Shown here: in pieces, positions 1 through 11,000 of the stretch | Numbering within the stretch: the stretch's first letter is position 1 | Layout of the letters: every line of letters begins with the position of its first letter | Assembly: GCF_040869045.1 (NCBI RefSeq) | Contig: NC_090322.1 | Location: 186,805,477 to 186,869,476 of the forward strand | Reading direction: 5' to 3' | Origin: Eurosta solidaginis | Lineage: Eukaryota; Arthropoda; Insecta; Diptera; Tephritidae | Length of the DNA: 64,000 nt | Program-made: the position numbers and the translations under genes | The notes under the pieces: model-generated | What the model was told of the DNA's origin: nothing | The model's input: only the letters and a program-made list of their open reading frames with translations | The model's database searches: none

Positions 1-745
1 TAAATCGAATATCACAATGAAAATTACTTTAAAACTCTCAGCAACAGCTTCCATTTGATATCCCTATTACACACACATTCTAGGGGTACCCGGGTCCATG
101 TTTTGGCCTATATCTCGAGACCCTAGTCACGCAGCGGCATAAAACTTACTTTTACTAAAGCACACATCAACAGCTTCAATTTGATATCCATAATGTAAAA
201 ACACATCGTAGTGTTACCCTGATCCACGTTTTGGCCTATGTATATCTCGAGACCCTAGTCACCAATAGGTATAAAAACAACCCTGTACTAAAGCACTAAT
301 CAACAGCTTCAAGTTAACGGGCCCACGTTTTGGCCTATATCTCGAGACCCTAGTCACCCAGGGGTATGAAAATTACCGTCTACTAAAGCACTCATCAACA
401 GGTTTCATTTGTTATCCATATTCTATAAACACATTCCAGGGGTACCCGGGTCCACATTTTCGACTATATCTCCAGACCCTAGTCAACCAGGGGTACGAAA
501 ATTACCCTCTACTAAAGCACTCAACAGCTTTAATTTGATATCCATACTCTATAAACACATTCTAGGGGTACCCGGGTCCACGTTTTGGCCTATATCTCGG
601 GACCCGTCGATCCTGAATTTTCTTTGTTATAAACCTTACGAAGCCCGAGACCTTTCTAACGTATGAAAAACCGTGGAAATCGGTTCGTGCGTTCTGGAGT
701 TATAGCGTCAGGAAGGAAAACCCGACTTATTTTTATATTGTAGAT
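1..745 (+). mobile_element. mini-me/DINE-type (Helentron-like) element, 3' part with ~130-bp tandem repeats
   Basis: Five degenerate units of roughly 125-130 bp can be read, each with TTTGATATCCATA, ACACATTCTAGGGGTACCC, GGGTCCACGTTTTGG and ATATCTCGAGACCCTAG. The array is followed by a tail (about 655-745) with AAATCGGTTCGTGCG and a poly-pyrimidine end. The same structure recurs at 24.2-25.5 kb (plus) and 54.0-55.3 kb (minus); the present copy is cut by the window edge. Family assignment is inferred from the other copies, which also have a GTCY-rich tract like that of mini-me elements. The open frame at 409-666 is just the repeat translated and is not a gene. Confidence 0.6.
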
Positions 746-1080
746 TTATTTATTAACATATAAATGTTTCTCCTGACACAATAATTTAAAACAAAATTTT
801 CGTACCAGTGCCAGTCACGTGTTATGCAATTTAACATCTTAGGTGTAATTAATTAAACAGAAAGAAAGGATGAAAGTAGTAGCAGAAGTGGAGAGAAGGA
901 AAGGGAAATATACCAATAATTAAAATTAACATATTAGAGAAAATACATATATATATATATATATATATATAGATTGAACATTTTAATAGAAATATATCAG
1001 CACTCTGATGTTTGCGAGTGTACCCTGTACTTTTAATTTAGAAGCATTGCATACTTTTATGACAGCATTTGATTTATAAT
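746..1080. other. Intergenic, AT-rich, with short (AT)n tract
   Basis: An alternating AT tract lies at about 948-971. No coding, RNA or recognised repeat signal is seen in the rest. Confidence 0.6.
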
Positions 1081-1097
1081 AACAACACTTATTGACA

Positions 1098-1649
1098 TCC
1101 CGTTCTTCTGCCAGCAGATAAATCTGTATATCTCATATCCGAAGAACGGCCATAAGATCCTGCCACAGCACAAAGAGCTCCGTCCACAACGCCAGGTGCT
1201 CCTGTTTTTGCACCAGTTTTTGGATCAGTTTCCGAAATCGTTATTGTTGTAGTTGGTTGCTCCCACCCATCAAAATTTGCAAAGTTCTATTGTTCTTACT
1301 GAATTATGGTTAAAGGCGGGGTGCACTTTAATTATACTTAAATCCGTTCCAGCATCAACTATTCAGGAAAATTATCGCGAACTTGCCGTTTCTTCCCTGT
1401 ACCAGCTATAACTTTGAGGTCTCGCCGATTTGCTATGCAATCTACAGCTGTAACCACGTACTCCGTATTGACCAATGGGCCAACGCAAACATAATTTCTG
1501 GCTTGATATATTGCCACCACATATAATTGATCATCTGTATCCACACAATTGCTAGGACCGCTAACTTGAACGCGAAATTCCGCATTCGTGTAGGTGAAAC
1601 GGAAGCTAAGCGCGACTAATAGGATCGTGAAATTATTTCGCAAATTCAT
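1098..1649 (-). pseudogene. Secreted S1 (trypsin-like) serine protease homologue, probably decayed
   Basis: Starting at the ATG at 1649 the reading frame gives a hydrophobic signal-peptide-like start of about 24 residues, then a stretch resembling the N-terminal half of a trypsin fold (YVVAIYQ, CVGPLVNTEYVVTAVDCI, DLKVIAG). The position of the catalytic histidine in the family motif TAAHC is aspartate here (TAVDC), so it would not be an active protease. The frame stops at 1359-1361, but the sequence continues in another frame with IIKVHPAFNHNS, as expected for the family, and then in a third frame with a Cys-containing segment ending near 1098. I see no intron signals at those shifts, so I read them as frameshifts. 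Full S1 domains are about 230 residues; only about half is recognisable. It could instead be a live short serine protease homologue with sequence errors. The TATA box upstream argues that it was recently a real gene. Confidence 0.5.
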
Positions 1650-1714
1650 GTCAGATTATGACTTATTCAGGCACTTGTCAAATATTAAGTAAATCAAGAT
1701 ATGTTCTGTGAGCG

Positions 1715-1723
1715 CTATTTATA
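1715..1723 (-). promoter_or_regulatory. TATA box of the serine-protease-like gene
   Basis: Minus-strand TATAAATAG lies about 66 bp upstream of the ATG at 1649. A start of transcription near 1690 would give a 5' untranslated leader of about 40 bases, normal for small secreted-protein genes of flies. Confidence 0.5.
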
Positions 1724-2025
1724 CTTTAGTGGATTGTGTGAATAACAAATAAGTAGACTCTTCTAGATTTCAGGAAATGAGCACAAAGAAAATATTTGGC
1801 TGTTTTCAAAAGAAAAATTTCATGTCGTTTGTTTACATATTTGCACAGTCTAATTGTGCTATTGAATTGAGAAAGGCTATGTGATATAATGTTTGTGTTT
1901 TTAATGAATAAACACAGAAAAGAACAAAAGGTACACTAATTAGTTTTATCTGTTTCCAAACTGCTAATTTGTCTATTATTATATATACCGCCACAAAGCG
2001 AGAGTTGGGAGCAATGCACAAGTTT
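1724..2025. other. Intergenic, nothing recognised
   Basis: AT-rich single-copy-looking sequence between the protease-like gene promoter and a SINE. No feature seen. Confidence 0.5.
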
Positions 2026-2325
2026 TGAACAGCACCATTGCTTGAAGTTAAGTGGGAACGATTTATATGGCCACATTAAACCTTCAGGCCAGCCCTCCGT
2101 CCCCACCACCAAGTTCCATGAGGAGCTTGGGGTCGCCAGAGCCTCGTCTATTAGTGAAACAGAATTCGTCGCGGATAGATAAGGTTGACAATTGGCTTTG
2201 GAGAAGCTGTATATTGTGCTGGCAACCTGAAGGGTTGCCCTACACAGCCCCTTGAATCTGGTATTTTAGTCACCTCTTACGACAGGCATACCTACCGCGG
2301 GTATATTCTGACCCCCTAACCCAAG
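2026..2325 (-). mobile_element. (CAA)n-tailed SINE, diverged copy
   Basis: Read on the minus strand it starts with GGTTAGGGGGTCAGAATATA and contains the GGTAGGTATGCCTGTCGTAA and GGCCACATAAAT blocks shared with the copies at 3148-3567 and 5270-5659. It abuts the broken C-terminal part of the LINE at 2326, so it was inserted into that LINE. Its 3' end is degraded near 2026. Confidence 0.7.
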
Positions 2326-3147
2326 TACTACCAGCAAGAGATTTGAGGATTTTATTACGGCTCTGGATTTTCGGTACAATTGCGGCTGCATGCTCACCAA
2401 AATGTAGATCCTGATCAAACGTCACACCAAAAATGTTGGGGTGTAGGACAGTCGGTAGCGTAGTACCATCGACGTGGATGTTCAAAATGGTCGACATTTG
2501 GGACGTCCAAGTTGTAAATAGGGTCGCGGATGATTTAGTCGGTGATAATGCCAGGTTTCGCGAGACGAAAAAACTGGGGAGATCAGGGAGGTAGCCGTTT
2601 ATTCTGTTGCAAAGCTTATCGATCTTTGAGCCCGGGCCTGTGGCCATTATTGTGCTATGACTAGGCGTAAGAAACGATAGTAACTCTTTCTGGTGGCGAA
2701 GGTAGTTTTGATATGTAGAAATTAAACAAAAGTGGGGATAGGACACCACCCTGAGGCACCCCTTGTTTATATCTTCTTGGCTTTGATATTTTGTTTCAGA
2801 ATTGCACCGATGCCTGCCGATCACCCAGATAATTTGCGGTCCACCTTTTAAGACATGGGGGAAGGGTAGACCCTTCCAAGTCTTGCAGTAACGTGCCATG
2901 GTTGCCCGTATCAAAAGCTTTTGATAGGTCTAGCGCTACGAGTACTGTTCTATGGTGGGGCTTCTGATTTAAACCACAATTTATCTGGGTGCTAATGGCA
3001 TTTAGCGCGGTGGTGGTGCTATGGAGTTTTCTAAAGCCATGCTGATGACAGGCTAGCTGCAAATTTGCTTTGAAGTGGGGGAGCAAAATGGCTTCAAGCG
3101 TCTTGACTACTGGCGATAGGAGAGATATCGGGCGATATGACTCTCCT
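2326..3147 (-). pseudogene. LINE reverse transcriptase, C-terminal half (old copy)
   Basis: The frame ending at 3086 carries LDLSKAFDTGNHG (motif A region); a different frame ending at 2914 carries the downstream part. The YADD catalytic box seen in the intact relative (38.9 kb) is destroyed here, reading as SHSTIMATG. A tryptophan codon is retained at the place where the younger copy has a stop, which shows that the stop in the younger copy is a private mutation. Confidence 0.8.
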
Positions 3148-3567
3148 GTTACCCCAGCGGGTTAGGGGATCAGAATATACCCGCGGTAGGTATGCCTGTC
3201 GTAAGAGGCGACTAAAATACCAGATTCAAGGGGTTGTGTAGCGCAACCTTTCAGGTTGCCAGCGCAATATATAGCTTCTCCAAACCCAATTGTCAACCTC
3301 ACCTATCCGCGGCGAATCCTGTTTCACTAACAGACGAGGCTCTGGCGACCCCAAGCTCCTCGTGGAACTTGGGGGTAGGGAGGGAGGGAATGGCCTGAAG
3401 GTTTAATGTGGCCACATAAATCGTTCCCGAGATGGTCGGGCTAGCACCTTAATGGTGCTGTGGTACCGGAGCGTACCGGATTTGTATCCGGCAAAGGACC
3501 ATCAGATCGATAACACTCCCCAAAGCCTTCGGGGAGCAACCTTATCGCTACAACAACAACAACAACA
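3148..3567 (+). mobile_element. (CAA)n-tailed SINE, near full length, inside LINE reverse transcriptase
   Basis: It starts near ACCCCAGCGGGTTAGGGG and ends with TATCGCTACAACAACAACAAC. An ACTCTCCT direct repeat flanks it (3140-3147 and 3568-3575); the related LINE at 39.3 kb has an uninterrupted version of the site. The C-terminus LLLLLL of the LINE frame ending at 3548 is translation of the CAA tail on the other strand. I see no clear tRNA-type A and B boxes, so the origin of the head is unknown to me. Confidence 0.8.
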
Positions 3568-5253
3568 ACTCTCCTATGTTAGCTGGTTTCCGAGGCTTTA
3601 GTAGCGGGACCATCTTGGCCATTTTCCATTTTTCGGGTATGACAAAGGTGGAAAGAGACAGGTTGAAGACATGTGCTAAATATTTGAAACCCTCTTTCCC
3701 TAGGCTTTTAAGCATCGGCGTGGCTATGCCGTCTGGTGCCACTGCTTTGGATGGTTTAGCATGACCGATGGCATCCTCAACCTCTTTGGCGGTGATGGTA
3801 ATTGTTGACGCGCTGAACTTATGTTTACGGGCGTGTCTGTTGGCCCTCCGTCTATTTTTGTCGACCGTAGAATGCATTGTGTATTGTCGGCAGAAAGCGC
3901 TCGCACATTTTTTCGCATCCGACAGCACTTTGTCGCCAAAGGCGATGGAAAATTTGTCATTGTGCCTAGATGGATTCGATAGGGACTTAACAGTGGACCA
4001 AAGTTTACCTACACCGGCAGAGAGGTTACAACCGCTTAGGTGCTCCTCCCATTTCGCCCGCTTGTGTTCATCCACAAGCAATCTGATGCGTTGGTTTATA
4101 TCCCTTATTTGGGGGTCGCCGGGATCGAGCTGTCTTATAAGTTCACGTTCTCTCTCTAAACTTGCGGCCTCTGCCGGGAAGTGGGGCCGAATTTCGGGAA
4201 TTCTACCGGCGGGAATGAAACGAGCCGAGGCGGATTCAATGGCCTTGCGGAAAGCACGCTCCCCTAGTCGGGCATCAGTTGGGATAGAGAGGGCAGCAAA
4301 GCGGTTGTCTGCAAAGGATTTGTATTCGTCCCACTTTCCTTTTTTAAAGTTAATGAAAGTGCGTTTTTCTGGGACGATGAAGTCGGCGGGACGCTCGAAC
4401 GAAATAAGTATAGGCAGGTGGTCGGATGCCAATGTTACCATCGGCTGCCAGTTGTCGCAGTTTACGGGTTCTGCGCTCACGATTGAAACACCCGGCGAAC
4501 TTTGACAGCTTCCTACCATACGTGTGGGGGCGTCTCCGTTTATAGTGCAGAACGTCGTTTCTTCTATTTCATCCGCTAACATCTCACCCCTACTGACCAC
4601 CCGCAAGTTTGAATGCCATAGATCGTGATGGGCATTGAAATCGCCTAAGATAATGCGATTGTTTCCAGTGAGTACGCCGCTGATATCAGGGCGGTATCCA
4701 CTGGGGCAACAGGTGACAGGATGTAGATGTTGATGATTTCTAGATTTGCATCGCCCGACCGGACAGATAATCCTTGACGTCCTAAGACACTGTCCCTGCG
4801 GTCGATGTCGGGATCAAATATATGATATTGCACAGTGTGGTGTATGATAAACGCAAGGCCGCCTCCATTTCCGCTCTCGCGATCTTTTCTGTGGACATTA
4901 TACCCAGAAAAGGTCTGCAATGCAGATTTTGCTGTGAGTTTGGTCTCTTGAATCGCAGCAATGCGAATGTTGTGCCGCTTCATGAAGTCGACTATCTCCG
5001 TGATCTTCCCAGTTAATCCATTACAGTTTAACTGCAGAATTCTAAAGTGCATAGGGGGAGACGTCGTCACTCTGGGAGTAAGTGACGGGTGACTACGTCT
5101 GGGTTGTGGAATTCCAGAACGCGATTTCTGTTGAGGCCCTGGGACTAGACGTCCTTGGGTAGGAATTGGGGTACCCGGTGTATTTGGGTATGCGGCCTGG
5201 CAACATAACGCAATGAAACCCGTGGGGGGTTGCCGTCGCGGAGACCAGAACAT
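3568..5253 (-). pseudogene. LINE endonuclease and N-terminal reverse transcriptase (old copy)
   Basis: The frame 4645-5253 has the first endonuclease motifs. Compared with the younger copy, four bases are missing near 4720, after IINIYI, which throws the GDFN motif out of frame. The frame 3548-4606 resumes with the last endonuclease motif SDHLPILISFERP, a charged linker and the first part of the reverse transcriptase (NLSLSTFVIPEKWKMAKMVP), and is cut by the SINE. Related to the I/Jockey group by motif order; exact clade not resolved. Confidence 0.8.
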
Positions 5254-5269
5254 CTAGGAAAGTGGCACC

Positions 5270-5659
5270 CCAGCGGGTCATGCGATCAGAATATACCCGC
5301 GGTAGGTATGCCTGTCGTAAGAGGCGACTAAAATACCACATTCAAGGGGCTGTGTAGCGCAACCCTTCAGGTTGCCAGCGCAATATATAGCTTCTCCAAA
5401 CCCAATTTTCAACCTCACCTAACAGACGATGCTCTGGCAACCCCAAGCTCCTCATGGAACTTGGGGGTGGGGAGGGAGGGAATGGCCTGAAGGTTTAATG
5501 TGGCCACATAAATCGTTCCCGAGATAGTCGGGCCAGCACCTTAATGGTGCTATGGTACCGGAGCTTACCGGATCTGTATCCGGCAAAGGACCATCACATC
5601 GATAACACTCCCCAAAGCCTTCGGGGAGCAACCTTATCGCTACATCAACAACAACAACA
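5270..5659 (+). mobile_element. (CAA)n-tailed SINE with exact 13-bp target-site duplication
   Basis: GGAAAGTGGCACC is present at 5257-5269 and again at 5660-5672. Between them is a 390-bp element beginning CCAGCGGGTCATGCGATCAG and ending CGCTACATCAACAACAACAA. It defines the unit length of this SINE family. About 20 bases are missing internally relative to the 3148 copy. Confidence 0.85.
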
Positions 5660-5777
5660 GGAAAGTGGCACCGTCCATGGCATGAGCTGCATTACGATAG
5701 TAACTCCTTCTGGTGGCGAATGTATGTAGAAGTCAAACAAAAGTGGGGATAGGACACCACCCTGTGGCACCCCAGTC

Positions 5778-7690
5778 TTTGTTTTGTTGGCCATTTGTCA
5801 CCAAAAGCCGCATAAACAAACTAGAAAAAGTTTACAATTCACACGCCATAATTCTTAATAAAATCACGAAAAAAACCGTCTGCATGTGTAGAAGCTTTTG
5901 TATTTGTATAAGTAGTGGTTGAAAACTTGGGAGATGAATTCAAATTGATCCAAAGTGATAACTTGTAAAACAGGATATGCTAAGTCTACCAAACAGCTTC
6001 CTGTCCAGATCACGCTAGGCATTTACCAACTAGTTAAATGAGGGAAGATTCATACAGCCAAGGGCGAAGAGGGCGATTGGAATTGAGAGAGAAAGAATGG
6101 AGCAAATAAATACCATAAGACATTTTCTATTTTCAAACAACAATAAAAAATGCTCAGATGTGAATCAGGTTCAACACGTTTACCAGCAGATATTTGCAGT
6201 GCCGCAGTGGATGAAGTAAAATTACTACAACTACAACAAAAATATAGAAGAAAAAGAAAAAAAAGAAAACGAAAACTTGTAGCGCAAAATTATAGGAAAG
6301 TATTTAGAAATTAATGTAAGAAAGTATGTAAGAAGCTGCGCACCCAAGTAGGACGACGACAGAGTGACGCACATCAAATCTGCGAAGACAAGTGTGCAAA
6401 TAACATAGCTACATATTTTTTAGCGAGTTGAAGAGGCAGCAGCCACATACATACATAACAAAATATTCATGTGTGTGAAGTGTTGGACAACATCACAAAG
6501 CTTTGATAGACAAAAAGTTAAGCAAGTTCTTGGTGGAAGTTCATACACGCACAAGAGCAAATATTTATGTACATGTTTTTAGATGCCATGATAAACACAA
6601 ATATGGCTTATGGTGGTGGCATTAGCGTTTTTCTGTCATAAACAACGTCCAAGCTACTTGAAGTAGGCCATATTGGGCTTAAGAAAGCTTTATCCGTTGA
6701 ATATGAACAGAGTAAAATTTTTAGAGATCACAGACATAAAGGTGTGAATAATTTTGAACGTTAATAAACGTTCTTGTGGGACTAAAAACCAACAATCAAA
6801 CATCGACGCCACCCCAACTTCGGGGAATCTCTTTATCGCTACAAGAATACAAAGACCACACACCACAAAAAAGTTGTTATGCTATGAAAAACAAAATACT
6901 TTCGTCACCATAGGCAGATCATTGAGGAACGCAAAGCTCTAAGTCACTTTGTTATCAGTCCTGAACAATAACAAGAAAAGTGATATGTTGACTTAAGTTA
7001 CCAATAGAACTTTTCGACATGCATAAGCTCAGGCGGAAAGCGATTTGAGTTTCCATTGCATTAAAAAGACACTGCATAAATTTGAAAGACAATATGACTG
7101 ACTGCATATTTGCAGCTATATGTGTAGCCCAACCTTAGCTCCATCTCTCAATGTCGTCAAGTCATCTACCAACTCATAGTAATTTGTCTTGGAAAACTCT
7201 TGCAGATAGCATCTGATTTAATATTCATAAAGGCTAATTCAAAGTCGAGGAAGAATTCAATCGTTTTAAAAGTCCTGACAGCTGTTACTTTTCACGGACA
7301 AGCCAATTAAACCGAATTTCCGCTGCAGTCAGTCTTGTCTCTTATGAGTAGATCAATGAAGCTGCAAAGAGCTTTTAGGATAAACATAAAAACACTTATT
7401 AGCTTATAATGTGGTTGATAACTGGTTAAGTATATAATATATACTTCACCATGGCTATAGCATTGCCAGCACAATTCAAACATAAAGTATCACGTTTTTG
7501 TTAACGTTTTTAACGTTAACGAAAGCTTTTCATTTCGGTTAAAAACGAAATACAATTTATCTTGATAATTTCTTTATTGATAATATTTCGAAGTGTTTCA
7601 ACGGAAACGGTGGAAATTTTTTGATAAACGATTAGCTTAACGTTAAGGTGCATCCCTGGTATATATAATCGATTGTTCGAAATTATTTTG
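5778..7690. other. Intergenic DNA with a small SINE scrap
   Basis: About 6805-6845 (TCGGGGAATCTCTTTATCGCTACAA) matches the 3' end of the (CAA)n SINE. The rest is AT-rich with no coding or repeat structure I can support. Confidence 0.45.
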
Positions 7691-8062
7691 ATAAAACTTC
7701 ATTCATGCCGGATGCAGATCCGGCACGTTCCGGTAACTATCACCATTAAGGTACTAGCGTGACCATCTCGGGCAAGTTTTAGTATAAATAACCACTTCTA
7801 GGCCATACCGCCCTCCCACCCCCTAAATTCATGTGGAACTTCGGGTCGCCAGAGCCTCGACTGTTAAAGAAACAGGATTCGCCACGGTTATGTGAGATTG
7901 ACAATCAGGTTGGAGAAGCTTTAAATTGAGTTGGCCACCCCTTGAAAGGGCTGTGCTATACAACCCTTTGAATCAACTCAGTTTTTATTCCCCTCTTACG
8001 ACAGGCATACCTGCCACGGGTATATTCTAAGGCCCTAACCCGCGGGGTATAGGATTCCCCTC
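7690..8062 (-). mobile_element. (CAA)n-tailed SINE, old diverged copy
   Basis: The full block order of the SINE can be followed in reverse complement: TAACCCGCGGGGT end, TACGACAGGCATACC, CAGAGCCTCGACTGTTA, ACCATCTCGGGCAAG and GGATGCAGATCCGG. Divergence is clearly higher than in the copies near 3.1 and 5.3 kb. Confidence 0.65.
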
Positions 8063-8633
8063 GGAGAGGCAAGCTTGGAAATTGGGTTGCGAACTCTGTG
8101 AAGCTATCAAGCTTTAAATTGCGCTTATCAAACCCTTAAATCCACTTAAAATTGTGGTCTTTAACAGCTTATAAAGCTGAGAAAACCTTTCTATCGCTCC
8201 TTATGAGTAGATTTTATTGCTCTCCATTCAATAAAACAAAACGATCGTCACCAATATAACAATAGCGTCTAGGCGACACCCCACCGGGCCAGCTGTTATT
8301 GCCACCCATTCGCTTCACGCAACGTATACGCGAAGTTATTTATGTTCGTCTGCTCGCAGACATCAGAAAAAACTGCATACGTTCTAAAGAAAAATTCCAC
8401 GGTGATATTTGTTGTATGTATACGCTTTGGCCAACAATAAATAGCCAGTGAATTTATAAATAAACTATGGAATCATCCAACGTACACACTACGTGCCCAT
8501 AAGACTACGAGAAATACTAAAGCAACAAATTGTTTCGCTATTTTTGATTACCCAATTGCTGAATTTATTCTCTATCTATTAAAATGCATTCATAATAAGT
8601 TATTTAATCAATTAAACATAAAAATGTATTTAC
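8063..8633. other. Probable intron or intergenic, nothing recognised
   Basis: AT-rich DNA after the donor site at 8633 on the minus strand. No further exon is evident. Confidence 0.4.
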
Positions 8634-8726
8634 CGAATCCAAATTGAAAAGTGATGAGACCTTTTTGATGAAGCCACCACCACCGCTGCCACTGCCATCC
8701 TGACGCTTCTTCTTGCGCGTTGTCAT
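8634..8726 (-). CDS. Candidate first coding exon of an unrecognised gene (31 codons)
   Basis: From the ATG at 8726 the minus strand encodes MTTRKKKRQDG, a Gly/Ser run and FIKKVSSLFNLDS, then hits a good donor, TCG|GTAAAT, exactly after a whole codon (phase 0). The codon use is balanced and unlike the AT-rich surroundings. The KKKR cluster could be a nuclear localisation signal (inference). No acceptor lies directly upstream, so I read it as a 5' exon, either of a separate gene or of an alternative transcript of the gene whose exons lie at 21 and 27.9 kb. I do not recognise the protein. Confidence 0.5.
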
Positions 8727-9289
8727 TTTCTCGCCTTTGCGTTAGTCGTTGTGGTTCTCAAAAAATTATTTTAGTTACGTTTATTAAAATAAGGCACTTT
8801 CTTTTACTTGGTTGTAAACTTTCCCTATTTATTGGCTTTTTTACACACACAAAAAATCACCCAAATTACCACCAATCGCTATGAATGTCAACCGCTGCGC
8901 TGCACTATTACGTTCGTTTGACTTTATTTCAAATTTTGAACACAATATGAAAAATAAATTTCCTTCAGTTGAGAATTTTTTCACGCGCACGCGAAATTAA
9001 AAACAAAAAAATAATATACTTTTCCTACGATATACGATAATAAATATTAATAAAACCGTGCGCGTTGTGATAAACAAATCTTTTAGTCTCTGCTCTGCCG
9101 CTGCGTTTGCTGCCTCCTAAACTCAGTGCTATTTTTCCGCTCACGCCATTGTTACCAACTTGGAGGTTTTAGTACTTGATTTGATCCTTTTTCCCATGTC
9201 AAATGTTTACGACTGATCCATATATATTCAGGGCGGGTAAAGACCCTGGCAAACTTGAAATAGTCATAATGTCTTAATCATAATGTTGT
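8727..9289. other. 5' flank of the 8.7-kb exon
   Basis: Would contain the leader and promoter of the minus-strand exon. No TATA box or other element is clear; 9080-9160 is relatively GC-rich. Confidence 0.3.
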
Positions 9290-9483
9290 TGTAGCGATAA
9301 GGTTGCTCCCCGAAGGCTTTGGGGAGTGTTATCGATGTAATGGTCCTTTGCATCCGGTACGCTCCGGTACCACAGCACCATTAAGGTGCTTGCCCAACCA
9401 TCTCGGGAACGAATTATGTGGCCACATTAAACCTTCAGGCCATTTCCTCCCTCCCCACCCCCAAGTTCCATGAGGATTGGCAT
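9290..9483 (-). mobile_element. (CAA)n-tailed SINE, 5'-truncated copy
   Basis: Reverse complement of the SINE 3' half: TTGTTGTAGCGATAAGGTTG at the tail, TTTGGGGAGTGTTATCGATG, and ending inside the CCCCAAGTTCCATGAGGA block. 5' truncation is expected for target-primed insertion. Confidence 0.75.
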
Positions 9484-9601
9484 CGGTTATCGATTCCTTA
9501 ACTTAGGTTAAGTTAGGTTGAACTGGCCGGTCCATGTGGACCTCACATAGACTGAATAAGTCCGTAGTGTTACCAGAAGTTTGTTTTAACGACCAAACTG
9601 G

Positions 9602-9975
9602 GAAAAAAAATAAAATAAAAAAAAATAAATGTAAGGCGCGATTACCTCCGAAGAGATCTTAGGCCGAGCTTCTCTTCCACTTTGCGTCGTGCTCCTCTTG
9701 ATTTTCCCTACAAATTGGCCGGACGGGACCTACATGTTTTATGCCGACTACGAACGGCATCTGCAAGGCAGATGAGTTTTTTCTGAGAGCTTTTCATGGC
9801 AGAAATACACCCGGAGCGCTTGCCAAACACTGCCGAGGGGCGACCCCGCTTAGAAAAATGTTCTTCTAATTTAAAAACTTTATTTCTAAAATTTTGATGT
9901 TGCTTTGCCCGGGGTGTGAACCCAGGGCATACAGTGGTGTAGGCGCAGCACGCTACCATCACACCACGGTGGCCG
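9602..9975 (-). mobile_element. tRNA-derived SINE, full length, nested in LINE 3' UTR
   Basis: On the minus strand the head has the pol III promoter layout of a tRNA: an A-box-like TGGTGTGATGGTAGCGTGC (near 9945-9965) and a B-box-like GGGTTCACACCCC (near 9917-9930). The body carries GGGGTCGCCCCTCGGCAGTG and GGAGCACGACGCAAAG, and the tail is A-rich. CCAAACTGG is duplicated at 9593-9601 and 9976-9984, the latter inside the LINE UTR. It serves as reference for the copies at 14.2/15.1, 37.6/41.8, 44.1 and 52.4 kb. Confidence 0.85.
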
Positions 9976-10167
9976 CCAAACTGGAAAACCCTGTCAAAAA
10001 CCAGGACCGATGTTATAAAAAAACTCCGTCCTCTTGGCAAATACTAGAAGCTTCCTAGGATTTAGCCACTTGCTGCTTCTAGATCTGACAGCTGTATCAC
10101 TCCTAATAGCTATATAATATTCCTCCTCCAGCCCGCACTTCCTACATCTGCTATCACTGACCAAGCC

Positions 10168-10990
10168 TTATTTAAAGGCACGTGACGCCAGAAGGCAGTG
10201 TCCAGACAGAATACCCGTCACGAGTCTACAATCATCTCTTTTTAATGATAGAAGCAACTTTATTAGTCTAAGGCCCCGCGCTTGAACCCGCGCCTTTCCT
10301 ACATGGTCGATCATGTGCACCTCTTGCCTTTGCTTAATTTCGCCCAGTCTAATTGGAACGTCTACGGAGCAAGCTTCAAGGGATGCGCCCTTTGTAGCTG
10401 GTTCATCCGCTTTTTCATTCCCATCTATTCCCGTATGCCGTGGGACCCAATATAGATGTATTCTTCTCCCTGTCCCGATTCTTTCCAGGGACTGCTTACA
10501 CTCTAACATGCATTTAGATGCTGTGCTATGAGAGATTATTGCTTTAATTGCTGCTTGACTGTCAATAAGTTAACACGATTGCAGCTTGGGCTATTTTCTT
10601 CCAGGGTTTCTACTGCTTTGGTTACGGCTACTATTTCCGCTTGGAAAACGCTACAGTAATCCGGCAGCCTGTATGATCTGTTTATTTCCGGATCCGCACA
10701 GTATACCGCCGACCCTACTGCTTCCACTACTTTGGAACCATCTGTGTACACATGTATCGCCTTGTCCGCCATTTGAGCACCCTTGCGCCAACCGTCCACC
10801 TCTATTGTGGCCTTAAGATCGCCTTCGAAGCGCAGATAGGGATCAGGTAGTTTGTTCGTCTTGTGATTGATGACGCTATACTACTATGGCCATATGGTCG
10901 GCGCTCAAGCTGCCCCGAGGCACCGAGCCTACAACTATTTGCAGTTGTTAACGCTATGTTCTTTGCTACCAGGTCTACCTTAAGTAATGT
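10168..10990 (-). pseudogene. LINE RNase H domain
   Basis: The frame ending at 10799 reads IHVYTDGSK (first catalytic Asp) and FQAEIVAVTKAVETL (catalytic Glu), then loses the frame at the third acidic motif (NLLTVKQQ where LTDSQAA is expected). The next frame, 10168-10509, has VPRHTGIDGNEKADEPA, the end motif with the last Asp, followed by RLVTGILSGHC. Upstream, 10802-10990 gives the connection region with SGQLERRPYGHSSI. At least two frameshifts make it non-functional. Confidence 0.75.
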
Positions 10991-11000
10991 GAAAATTTCA

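Larger units (their letters stand above)
2326..5777 (-). mobile_element. APE-type LINE, old copy (same family as 37720-41778), broken by SINEs
   Basis: Pieces of one ORF2-type protein run in order on the minus strand: the end of a zinc module (CCQ), the endonuclease (LQLNCNGLTG, QETKLT), reverse transcriptase and the thumb region ending at AGSTW. SINEs occupy 5270-5659, 3148-3567 and 2026-2325. The 5' part is truncated near 5692 and is followed by a displaced scrap of the same reverse transcriptase (5693-5777), so the locus was also rearranged. Confidence 0.8.
9488..11000 (-). mobile_element. I-like LINE, 3' part with RNase H domain and 3' UTR
   Basis: The minus strand carries the end of a LINE protein with RNase H, a Cys-containing C-terminus and a 3' untranslated part that ends near 9488 in TTAACCTAAG-type repeats. 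A tRNA-derived SINE is inserted at 9602-9975. The 5' part (endonuclease, reverse transcriptase) is missing upstream of about 11000. An RNase H domain places it in the I/R1/LOA-like assemblage and separates it from the other two LINE families in the window. Confidence 0.7.

Noticed and set aside
1..620. CRISPR-like array
   Set aside because: Eukaryotic context, no short constant repeat with unique spacers; whole 130-bp units are similar throughout.
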